Assembly: GCA_947044365.1 (NCBI GenBank)
Contig: OX345636.1
Span: 5,662,001-5,726,000, forward strand
Reading direction: 5' to 3'
DNA length: 64,000 nt
Origin: Petrosia ficiformis
Taxonomy: Eukaryota; Porifera; Demospongiae; Haplosclerida; Petrosiidae
In this document: positions 10,721-22,500 of the stretch, one piece after another
How positions within the stretch are numbered: position 1 is the stretch's first letter
Layout: each line of letters opens with the position of its first letter
Translations under genes and position numbers: made by a program
The notes under the pieces: model-generated
The model's input: only the letters and a program-made list of their open reading frames with translations
Database searches by the model: none
Told to the model about the DNA's origin: nothing

Positions 10721-11640
10721 AGCAAACAGTGATTTCCAAGCTCATGTGAATCCCCAGTATATGTTTTCAATCAGATGCTACTATTCTGCAGTCATTAGGG
10801 TTTACAAGAAACGTGTTTCTGGTAAGCTTGATTAGAGATGACCGAATACAACGCACCAGTTAATAATTTCCATTGTAAGTGCTTGATCATCAGTCCACAC
10901 ATGTACAGTAGTGTACAATGATGCCTTAGAAGACAGTAAAGTAAGTGTAAAAGGACTATATTCATTTAATTCTGAGTCCTCCAAGTTGGTTTTAAAGCAT
11001 GCAACTTTTGATGAACAAAGTTAAATCAACGAACGATCCAATAGGGCTTTCCTGAATGAAACGTTTGGGTGAAATCGACAAACAATACAATGGTTGTGTG
11101 GACAGACAATATGATGGTTGTGAACATGAACAATATGGCAGTTGTGTAGACGAACGAGACTGTTCAACTTTTTTACCTTTTACAAGAACAACAAACTAAT
11201 TTCAAATGGCCTTCCTTTGTACAGTAATAATTACATAGTGCAAACTTGAACTTACAGTTCTCCGGAAGGGTGGTCAATTTTGCTACATCTCAGATATGTG
11301 TTTTTTTAATTTGTGGATCCAAGAATTTTGCAGAGTTCCAGCTGTTGAACTCTGTAGAGTTCAGACATTTTAAGCTGCAGATTCTAATCCTTGAGTGATT
11401 TCATAGGCTTTTCGAAACATCAGTTTCTCTTATAATAAGAGTCTCTTCTGTATTACTGGATCATTAACTCCACATATCAGTCTGTCCCACAAGTTGTCCT
11501 ATAGCTACACCTTAAATTTTCAATCGTATAAGAGACAATGAAGTTCTACCACAAAGGTAGGAACAGATTCCTCTGTTAAATGAAAACAACTGAAAGCATT
11601 GTATGATGACTGTTGGTTATGGACTGTAATAGGAAGTCAT

Positions 11641-13560
11641 AGTCTGTACATATGACTCATCTGAAGTCAATCTTAGGTGCTACTAAATTCCCCAACATAG
11701 GAAATGCTGACAATCCAATCGTTGATAAGAATTAAAACTGCTGCTTTCTTCTCTGATCAAATGCTAATTTATTAATTATTCACTTGTCATATATATAGAA
11801 AATCAAGGTAATTTATTATCCAGAAAGAAATTTAAGCTAAATGACTCAAGAGCTAGCTATGCAGAATGATGAACAGAAGAGTGAAAGGAGAGACAGGTAT
11901 TTTCTACATCAGAAAATTATCTGAACATCTTGAAATAAGAGTAATTGATTACTTTCAGTGCAATAGTATTCACAGGTCTTGGTTGTCTGGCTTAGTGTTT
12001 CAAAATGAACGGTCTTTTAACAAAAGTAAATGAGAGCCATTGGGACGAGAACCTTGCCTACATAGCAAAGTAATACAAACTATATTTTTTTCTAAATATA
12101 ATATGCTAAAATATTATAATAATTATACATAATCGCTCGTTTGTATGGTCATATAATAATGAAAACGTTTACTTCAGATGGTTTACTATATGTGTATGTG
12201 TACAAAACAAGATAAAATTGCACTAGCATGTTAGTTTGTATAATAATATTATAATAGTTATATATACAAATGAACATGTCAGTACTTACTTATTAGTTTA
12301 TAACTGAAAAATTTTAGTATGATTATACTAGTCTCTTCCTTGTCTATACTATAAGTCTTATATTTTAGTCACTGTTTTATCTCAAAGAAGAAAGAAAGAT
12401 CTTCAATGAAATGGAGAATGCTTGGAGCCATGTTTTAGCAACCACTCCGCTAATTTTGCTTGTTTTGATGTAGTGCTTTGCTAGCAATAAACATGATAGA
12501 GTAGTAGTTATGTTTTGATGTGTCCAGATGCCGGTTTTAGCAAAAGCCTCTTGTTATTTTTGATCCTTCATCCTTGTAAAATTTTGTGAACACACACACA
12601 GACTGAAACGCAATATGATTACCATACCCTTCCGCCTACGATGAGGGTAATAAATGTAGTTGGAAACCATGCCACAGTTTCATATGCACAAAAATAAATT
12701 ATGATTATAGTGATTGTTATAATAAAAATCAGGCTTTTTTCAATGGATTAAACTATGAAATGTTCCTGTTGCTATATAAACACATTTTTTCCATTCGAGA
12801 CCTTTTTAGCAAAGGCAAGTAGAATATTAATATTAAACTGTAAAATGCAGTGACAATTGCAAACGCATGCACTATCTAAAAGGACAATGTCTTCACAATA
12901 ATGAGTCGAGTGTATAAAAATTTAAATTACACCTTATCATATCCTTTAATTGTTAACAACAGTGTCTGGACCTATGACAGGCTTTGGTGAAATCATTCTT
13001 TCACTCTGAATAGTTTAATTAGTAATTACCCATTCATCCTGTCTAGTCATGATCAGGTTCATGTAGATTTAGTGTCTAGCCACTAAACAATCAATTGTAT
13101 TTTCACAGTTTTGACAGTAAACACTAATTAGTATAGTACTATGGCTTCTACTTGACAACAGTGATGTCAAAAGTGATTTAATTGCATACCTTTGTGTTAC
13201 CATGGTATTAAATATGTTTAGAGTATAAAACACTCTTGATAAATGGTCTCAGCTATATCCTACACATGCATCATATAAATAAATGTATTTTCATGGCAAA
13301 GATTATGTGCAAGTTAACTTATTGTCTGTCATGAAGGACTTTGTAATAGTTTGAACATCTTCTGAACACATGCATGCATACATTCTATGGTATATGCAAT
13401 GCCTATAGTGGATGTACATGTTTTTCTATTAGCTTCAAATGGAAATCATCATTAGTTTAAGCAACCTAATCTATTTATCGTTAGCAACAGATTGCTCCCC
13501 ATGCATATATGATTATAATAATTGTATTTACAATTGTATTAATAATTTACAAACTTGAAA
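11641..13560. other. no gene recognised
   Basis: AT-rich sequence without a supported ORF. Near 12590-12650 there is a short repeat (a cacacaca tract, then acccttccgcctacgatgag) that recurs near 53930-53985. Everything else looks unstructured. Confidence 0.5.
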
Positions 13561-13581
13561 AGTTTTGAAAATGAAAAAAAA

Positions 13582-14386
13582 TCATGCATTTTGCTTAACT
13601 ACAGTGTAGATTACAGGTGTACGGAGACCATCAGGGAAGAGCTGTGATTTAAATTCTGAAGCAACCCTCTGGATATTAATAAATTCTGCATTCTCCAATG
13701 CTCTTATGATCATTTCTTTGGAGAGACGAATATTGTGAAAAAACTTGTTTCCTACTGGATACATACCTGGATTGGATATCTCTGTATTTCGTTCCATGCC
13801 AAAGATAAAGATCTTTCCTCCTGGTTTTATCAAGTAAGAAAATCTTTTTATTGCAGCATTATAGTCATCTAGACTTTTGCACGCACCATCTAAGCAGAGA
13901 GTTGATAGAATTACGTCATATTCTTCCATAAACTCAGTAGGTAGTAATGGGTCTTTATTAACATCACATGATACAATAGCTTTAATGGTTGATCGAAGCT
14001 CCTTTTCTTGTGCAGTAATATTCTTCTCCTCACCTCCTTCAACATCAACGACTACATATTTGAAAAATAATGTAAAGTCATGAGCTTTAGGGTGTTTCTC
14101 CAACCATTACCTTAAAGCCTCACAATTATTTTCAGTGTATATACTCAGAAAGAACAATCTCTGAAGCAAAAGGAGCAGCACTGATGAAATTTATAATAGA
14201 AGGACCTGTTCCAACATCTAAAATCTTCAAATTTTTTTCGGAACCAAAAGATTGATAGAACTGGTGAATAAACGGGAGAGGAATCAAATGAATTTCGCTT
14301 GAAAGATCGCTAAAATACGATTCAAGGTACGTCTGTGTATTAAATTTATCATGGTAATCTTCACCAAATCAAATAATCTTTTCCAT
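13582..14386 (-). pseudogene. NNMT/PNMT/INMT-family methyltransferase pseudogene
   Basis: The family is small SAM-dependent N-methyltransferases acting on nicotinamide or amines. From the ATG at 14386 the frame reads YHDKFNTQTYLESYFSDL, a SAM-binding motif I KILDVGTGPSIINF, then EIVLSEY. After the lesions it continues LEKHPKAHDF, YDVILSTLCLDGAC, LIKPGGKIFIFG and ends VIYTVVKQNA. Full length would be about 265 residues, normal for the family. Three lesions are visible: TGA at codon 6 (14369-14371), a frameshift near 14145 and TAA (14107-14109) where the family has glutamine before WLEKHP. No introns are needed to join it. An uninterrupted 173-codon frame remains (from 14103), but it lacks the SAM loop. 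Confidence 0.8.
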
Positions 14387-14965
14387 TATACAACTATATA
14401 GATTGTATCTCACAGACAAAATCTAGACTCTTTATATAGGATAGTCTGCAACTGGATGTGGATAGAATTATACATGTCGTAAGTACAACTATTGTATTAC
14501 TTCCTTAGTTCTATTCATGCTCAAATATTACATCATATACAGAGTGTCTGTCAGCCATCTTCAATTTGTAGCACATGAATAGAATAAAGGAAATGATGAA
14601 ATACATTTTAGACATGCATGGTCGACAGGAGTACATGAAATCATAATCACTATCACATCACTCATTTCTGAACCATAAGTTTCGAGGAATATGATATAGG
14701 ACACAAGTATGATAATAACTTTTGTATTGTTATAGTAATTATAAAACTGTGATAGTGATTCACTCATACGTACTTGATTATAATTAAATACAATATTACT
14801 GCTTGTCTCCTAGATCACAGTAATTGTCTATAGATTTGTAGATTTAGGATTTTTTTCAAACAATGTTATGTCATAATTATTAAAGGTTTTGTAAGATCAG
14901 TACATCCTACACGTACGCACAATACTCCATAAGGTGTGCCGATATTACTCAAAAAATCAAAACAA
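14387..14965. other. no gene recognised
   Basis: AT-rich spacer upstream of the methyltransferase pseudogene. The 68-codon minus-strand ORF here has no recognisable domain. Confidence 0.5.
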
Positions 14966-15015
14966 CTAATTCATTGGTCAGTGAGTGCATTTGCACTCAC
15001 TGACCAATGAATTAG
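14966..15015. repeat. perfect 24-bp hairpin, 2-nt loop
   Basis: Arms 14966-14989 and 14992-15015 are exact reverse complements (ctaattcattggtcagtgag then tgca on the left), separated by tt. It lies in non-coding DNA. 15016-15590 shows no gene. Confidence 0.9.
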
Positions 15016-15599
15016 AATTTGTGACAACCATATCATACAGGCTGTTTGAAGCACCTACCTTTACATAAGAGGATACTCCACTGGTTTGATAATACAATCC
15101 AAAATGAACTATACACCATGCATTAGTTCTTCAATAATTGATTAATTACAATAATATTGGTACAAAGTAGGTTTGGCATCCCATGTAACCTGCAGGACCA
15201 ACTAACTATATATGGTATTTCTGTAGTATCGATTAATTTAAGAATTTTGAGTTTACAGTATAATAATGTACTCCACAACAATGATAAAACTAAATATCAT
15301 ACATAATTACATGTGAGTAGAGTATTACACTATTAACATTCATTGAATTATAAATAGAAAGGCAATAATAATATGTCAAGAAGGTAAATAAATGTAGAAG
15401 CAAGTAAGACAGGGCAGGTAAATTTGTAATTATGAAATAATAGACAAGGCAATATATAAGAACTAGAAGATGCAAATAATCATCACACTTCCCTCATCTA
15501 AACACATTTGCATATTTCTGCTCACATTAACAGAGTCAATTTGAGCGAAGTCATGAGTGTTTGGAAGGTAAGTATGTTCGCTTATAAGAAACTTGTGTC

Positions 15600-16110
15600 A
15601 ATAGAGCAGTACTTTCCATTCTTTACTAATGAACTAAGAAAACCTGTCATTGTATAGTTTTTGTTTTGGTCAGCACATCCATCTGACCAAAGGATAAGAT
15701 GCTTAGCCCCAAATTTTCTACTATCAAAGATGGTCTATAAGCATGATACCACATCACTTGATCCACGTTTCCCTTGATTTTCTGCCTATACCATCATTGT
15801 GGAATTGTCATGCATTCCAAAGTTATACAGACGCATTTGACACATGTAGAAGACCTCACTACTCTGAATGTTAGGGCAAGGTAGGTTTGTTCAAAATCCA
15901 AAAAATATACATCAATGGCATCAATAGCACATACATCAGAAACAATGTTCTTAGCTCTTTCTTTGTCTTCCTTCAAGGAAGAGCACCCAGCTTCTGCTTC
16001 CCTGTGATGCTCTTCAAGGTGAGCTTGAATAGTTTTTTTTATCTTACTCTTTTGCAGACTGGTGAGTGAATCACATTCTACACAAGTATCAGAACGAGGC
16101 TTGTACTAGG
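15600..16110 (-). pseudogene. decayed repetitive gene with YNFG-HD and SDGC-QNKN motifs
   Basis: Minus-strand pieces in order: YKPRSDTCVECDSLTSLQKS (about 16040-16105), HLEEHHREAEAGCSSLKEDK, VYFLDFEQTYLAL, FYMCQMRLYNFGMHDNSTMM, then HLILWSDGCADQNKN and GFLSSLVKNGKY. I recall this series from a high-copy uncharacterised family in animal genomes, thought to be transposon-derived; the D and N residues could belong to an RNase H-like fold, but that is inference. At least two stops and one frameshift are visible, so it is not functional. Confidence 0.6.
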
Positions 16111-16373
16111 TATATTTTTTGCTTTACCTCAATACAAAATTTAAAAAAAATTAAATTAGCTGTAGAATGATGCATCCAAATCAAGATAAAATCTACAGCG
16201 ACACAAAAACATTTGTAGAATAGTCTGACCGCCACGCCCTATGGGCGTTTAAGCAACTCCACCTAAAAGTGCACGCAGCATTGTTGACGATGGGAGGTAA
16301 GTTATTTAGGAATGTGCTACAGTTGCCAACTTGACTACATTCTTGGACTAGTCGTGGATGTCGGCTAAATACG

Positions 16374-16467
16374 ATGGCATCATATAACAGTTCAACATTA
16401 AATTTTAGAGAGAAGACTGAAATAGTGAGTAATATAGTCTAATTAAATAACAATAATAATAATTATT

Positions 16468-16504
<37 letters not shown>

Positions 16505-19500
16505 GCGAAACATCAAAGTAAACCACAGGTTTATAAATCAGATATAGCACCCTGTGGTCAGATATAAAACCTGCCGTCGAAACAGACTACAAGAAAACAA
16601 CACTTACCTTCTCTAAAGTGCCAACAAAAAAGGTAGGAGAAGCATCAGACATCAACAAAGGTTTTGTCTTTCGTGAAATATATATTAATTACAACACGCC
16701 TACTCATGCTACATCAGATTTATAATCACCTCGCCCTCGGGCCTACCGCCATCGTGCTTGGTGATTATAAATCTGATATAGCACTCGTAGGGTTGATGTT
16801 TCGCCAGATATATAGTTTTTTTTTTTAAAGAGATACATTCCATCCTAAATTGTTATGACACATGCATGTAACTTACCATCAATTGCCAGACTGTACTTGT
16901 GCATTTAGACAATAATGGCATAAACACAAAAATATAATTATTATTAATTTTTGTCTTCACATTACCAGAGACGCATTTTGCATCATGGCAACACACCTTC
17001 CATTTTCATTCCCATTTTTGAAGGCTTTCACATTTTTCACTGAAATATTTACAGACAGTTTATTGGGCTTGCCGCGCCTACGCGTGGGCGAGTCTTTAGC
17101 ACTTTGGTTGTCATTCTGTCATTCATTCTGTCTGTCTGTCTGTCCCAACTTTTTTTAATTTAAGCGTCGATTTAAAGACTTAATAGAGTAGAGAAAGAAG
17201 TTTCTCAAAATCGTATTGAAAAGAAATTTGCCACAGACATTGTTTTAGCAAGTTATTCATTCATTCCTTCCCAAATTTTTTTACTTTGAACAGTTATAAC
17301 TTCAAACGCATACCTCCCACAGCCGCCAAACTTTCAGATCTGTTCAAAAACATGGTCTTCTATTGTTCTGTTGTTTTTACAATGAAGTAATCTGTATGAA
17401 AAGTTACTTAGAATGGAAAATGCTAAATTCACTGCAGATTCTAGCCAGATGCTTTAAGCGTCAATTTAAAGACTTGATAGAGTAGAGAAAGAAGTTTATC
17501 AAAATCGTATTGAAAAGAGATTTGCCACAGACATTGTTTTAGCAAGTTACAGACTCATACATTCTATCTCTGTAAGCTCTCCAGTTTCTGCCATTTACAT
17601 GCAATAACCCACACCCTCAGCCACACCCAATGTAATCACGTGAGATCAAACGTGGAGGTCAATTTAGAGCAATACCTTCCTTTCTGCTATTATTGAACTT
17701 TTGTTTGACTTTCAAATTACATATATTTGAACTGTAAGTTCAGAGTTTTTGCTCATTGTAGTTGTAACAATGTATAATTCATTATAGGATAATTATCTTT
17801 AGTAACTGACAGTTGTGGCATGGATATTTTGGTAATGAATGAGGTAATGAATATTTGTTGGAAGAGTATATTATGTAATTTGACTGTAAGTAATATACTT
17901 ATTACACTAGTGCAAAGCAGTATAGCTGATGGAGAATCATTCTTAGTCATCTTTCATGTGTTTTTATATTTATCAGAAATAATCTTAGCCAGTCTAGCCA
18001 CAAAACACTTTCTCAATCAACTTTATATAAACAACAAATTCAAATTTAAGCTTGTTACTTCCTCTCTTGCATCTCATTTATTTAATTGTTGCAATTGCAA
18101 CCTATCCTTAAGCTACAGCGGTGAGGCGACTCACCAAAGGTGCTTCATTAAATTTTCTTTTAGATTGTGCGAAGCTATACAGCTAGGTATTTGAAAGCTA
18201 TAAGAGGTTGAGTTTGCAAAGACACGAAGTGTGGACATTGTGACTAAACACTGTACTTTCAAACACTTGCCTTGCTACTTTCCTGCAACTAACGAAGCAT
18301 GATTTTGATATTTATTGTTTATTGCTACTATAATAACTGACAAATATTTCAAGGTTTGTCTTAATGAACTTGCCTACATACCCAGTAATCATAGCAATGT
18401 AATAATCGATTATGGTAACTAATAAGTGGAAATTCAATACTGAGTTTCATTTTTGTTGCCTCAGTGAGCTCAGTAACAGATACAACTTTATTTTGAAGTA
18501 TACAGAACACTTTCTTCATCCGTTATCTCACTTCCAGATTTACAGCTTTTAATAAGAAATACCATTATCATGGTATACTTTGGCCATTGTTCTGCGTGTA
18601 AGAAAATGTATGAACTGGAAGAATCTTTTCACTTTCAAACAAGTGAGCACAATGGCATAGCTGAACCCGGGCCCACATGTGCCTACTCCCAGGCGTTAAC
18701 ATTTAATGAAATGGAATAATTGCCACATTCATTCAATTATTCCACTTCATTTCATTCATTTGTTACAGTAAATATTGTGAATAAACTAAAACTTAGTATA
18801 TACCCAAAAATACTTACGTGATGTCCAGTTTCCAACTTTCCAAGTACTAATAAAAATTAATAGCGATTATTATCTCGTTGATTAATTGACGACTTATTTG
18901 GCCACACTCCTCATGCCAAAAATTGTGCTCTATCATCAGTCACAGCCCAACTATGGCAGTGGTGAGCAGTGTGTTTTTAAGGTTTAAGATCTTCAGTTTA
19001 ACCAAAATGTCTAGTTGAGTCTTTCACAGAGGTTACTATAGCAGCCATCACTCCCAAGCAGGAAAATGATTCAAGCTATTAGCTAGGCCAAACTGACAAG
19101 CAGCCATTTTCAACAAGTTTCTATTCTCAACCTTGCTTGAAAATGATGCAAAATTGAAGCAATTCACTACTTATTTACTGTACATTTGATGTTAAATAAT
19201 TAAATTTGCTTGTGCTAGTGTGATAGAGAAGGATCTGGCTTCTCTGGCTAGTCAAGCATCACCAACCTGTCATCAAACTTTAGAAACGAACATCCAGGGT
19301 GCTAATACTTAATAATTAAGCTGTTTTTCAATTCATCAATAATGCCTTCATTATTGTTAGTACATTGTCTAGTTTGTAATTTTATTGTTAAACAAAGCTA
19401 AATGTGAATTCTAGCAATACAAATGCAATCATGGATTTTGTTAGTTACTAAATGACTATTTGAATTACTTTCAGAGAGAGATAAGTAGAAGTAAGGAACA

Positions 19501-22500
19501 TTTCAGTACCATGTATCTTCAGGTGACTATTTGTCAGTTTTTCTGGAGACTCAATGGTAATTTTCATGAAGTGCGAAAGGCTGGGGTCCTTAAGCAGCTT
19601 CGTAGATGAGTTTTTATTAACTTCGTCTGGGATAAGCTTATATTTTGTTAGCATTAAGCAATTTTGATCTATGGAATGTGCCAAGTGAGGATACTGATAA
19701 CCAGTCCAGTTGTGGAGATGTTTTTGTTAACATACTCTTTGCACATTATGGCATTGAGAAAATTGCAGAGACAATACAAGAAAGTATACAAGAAGCAATG
19801 ATCAACCCTGAATCAGTATAGAATGGTTAACCATCCATCAGCCTAAAGACAACATGAATTTGGAGCTAGCTTCAAACAAAATGCTGAAACCAATTTGGGT
19901 ACACTTGCCACCATCAATCTGTTGGTTCCTGTTGCTACAGCCTTGGTTGAGAGTCTCCAGAAAAAGCAAAACTATTGACTTGAACTGTTATCTTTCATAT
20001 GGCTAATTAATGGCTTGGCTACCTTTTCATGAAATGTTTTGTTGTCTACATGGATAATTTGTCTGTTGCTTTTTCAAGATCTCTACATTCATCCAGAAGC
20101 TTAAGCACCCAGTATGCCGCTGTTATAATTACATCATACATGCAGTGTGTAAAGGGTTGCACTGATAAGAGTGGATACAATGGACAAGTCAAGGTGCTTT
20201 GTCCGAAGTGTTTTAATGAGTTTGTTTACCTGTGGAAGAGTGTTGTCAAACTCATGTGTATCTTCACGTATGTACTCGAGCAGACAACATACATGAACAT
20301 ACGCATGGTTTGCATGGTTTCACTTCTTTTACACACCTCTCATATGTGAGCCAGCAAGCATCACATGGATTGATGATCTTCAATTCAGGAGGCACAAGCT
20401 TCTTCAACCAGTCTTTTTCCCCAAGAACGTATTTGTTCCATTAAACCTGATCCCTACAATTATTCTCAACAAAAGATTCTGTTTCAATTCCTGAATTTAG
20501 AGTTGAGTAGATATTCTCTGCGTGGGCTTTATAGGAAATGTATTATCTTCAAGAAGTGCTCTACTAGCAATCCATCTTCCTCCCAATGACAGAATACTGA
20601 CAGCTCCTCCACTGCTGTAACATCTGTGCACTCATCTGCCATGATGCTATAACATTTCAGTACGTATGGCCCCCTCAGTAGTATATGCAGTAATTTTCCC
20701 AGGAAGTGTTTGAGATCTTCACCACCACAAGATGTGACTAAATCAACAAATTTGTTGAATTTGTAGTATGGGGTATGTACTGGTGTGCAAGAAAGTGTGT
20801 ACAACAAACGAGCAACTTGATAGCTGCTGTATTTACCTTTCTTTTTTCTGGAGCTGTTGTATGATTGATCCCTCTCATAGTGCTCTCTCTGCTACTGAAG
20901 CTGCCTGATTGGATGTCATGTTTCTCATAGGCTTTCATTTTCCCAACACGTTTCTTTCAGTTGCATGGTAAATCGCTTGATAACCCATATTCCTCCTGTT
21001 CACTGAAGTGACTGCCCGGAGAATGCACCATGACAATCATGATATTGCAGCCCCCCAAAAAATGATTCCTGCCAGATCTAGAAGAGTGCTTGTGTGTTTC
21101 TTTGTAGACATGGGTCCATTGGTACAGAGTATTTTGAGTACTAAATTCTAAATCCAAATTCTCAACACAGACTCATCTTCACTACCTCTAGTTAACAGGA
21201 GTAAGGAGAAACTGGGGCACTCTAATATATCACTTGATTAAACACTTTCCTCAACATAATACATCCTCCAATCATAGAAAGAGGTTTGCTTTTCTTCACT
21301 GTTCTTGAGTCTTTTTAATTGGAGTAGAAAGAATAGGTGGACAGGATTTGGACCTAGGTCAGCCACGTTTTCTTTTTCGTTGGGATGATATGAGTGTCTA
21401 CAGTGAACAAAAGAACAAACATACATGTAAAAGAGATGCCAATTTATCATGGTATTATAATTATATACATTTGATTGAGGGATACAGAGCAGTCAAATTG
21501 TTGTGCTTAGAAACGTGGAACACGATTACACTTATTTAGTGATACTGTACAGTCAGTTAATGAAATGTATTGATATTTGACACCATCAGTGTCAATAATC
21601 ATCAGTAAATACCTGTTGGCAATTAGCCACTTACGCAACATCAAGCTAATATTTCATATCAACAACAATAATCTTTAATTCATATGTACTGTTGGTGAGG
21701 GCTCAGCAAAGTAAGACGATTCACCAGACTTCCTTATCCTTTGGCCAGTCAGGGAACAACACTAGTATGTCCATATTCAAAAGCAGCTCATAGATTGATA
21801 TAATCTCTCAGCAGGCAGCCATTTGTCTTTGTACTGGAGACCGACATTTGAAGCCATAACATACAGTGGTGGTGCCATTGCTTAGCTACACTGTCCTATT
21901 ATATCTTGAGTTTGCTCATGAAGTATATAGTGCGGTTGTTGTTGTGTGTGTGTTAGCTACCTAAATATGGAAAAACAAAACTTGACTAGCTACCTTTGGA
22001 ACTGTACATAACTTTGCTTTAAATATTATAATTATGACAGAAAAGTTGTAAAAATGGATGGGGCCTGTGGAGTCCTTTAGTTTTCCAGTATAAAGTAAAC
22101 TCATCCGTGCATGGTCACTGAAATCTAAAAATGGACATGTAAATGAGATCAAAATAGGAATTAGTTATAGTGTGCTGTAGCTATATGGAAAATGTAGCCT
22201 TTTGTAAAGTCATTTTTTAACAACTATAAAATTTAATAGCTGTTTATCAATTCGCATTAAGTATTTTTACTTTTAAATACATTTCTACAGAATGATAAGC
22301 TTTCAGTTGCACATATTGATCACAATGATGAAGAAGTTCAAAGGATCATCTCACAATGTTATGAGTCCAATGACAGGAAATATGTTGTGGTGAGTCTTCC
22401 TATTGATGTAGTACTAGAAACTGGACATAGTGAATAAGTAGAAAAATGGATCCAGGTATTATACAGAGTTGAATAATTATTTGAATTTAATGTGTTGGCA

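Larger units (their letters stand above)
9551..11640 (-). mobile_element. decayed Ty3/gypsy retrotransposon 1
   Basis: On the minus strand the pieces occur in the family order. First come gag-like residues (about 11350-11570: LHCLLYD, then DNLWDRLICGVNDPVIQKRL) and a zinc-knuckle-like CNYYCTKEGHLKLVC (about 11160-11215). Next are the end of protease and start of RT (10493-10720), the RT core (10150-10462) and the integrase C-terminus (9551-9769). RNase H and most of integrase are missing between about 9770 and 10150. Stops and frameshifts separate the pieces, so the element is dead. No long terminal repeats could be recognised by eye. Confidence 0.8.

Noticed and set aside
16289..16296. ATGGGAG before gtaagt as first coding exon of the ankyrin gene
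   Set aside because: It gives no better frame than the ATG at 16374; it could be a 5' UTR exon, but nothing decides this.
17820..18194. 124-codon plus-strand ORF with hydrophobic stretches
   Set aside because: No recognisable domain, AT-rich codons, no splice partner; an open frame of this length is expected by chance in 64 kb of AT-rich DNA.
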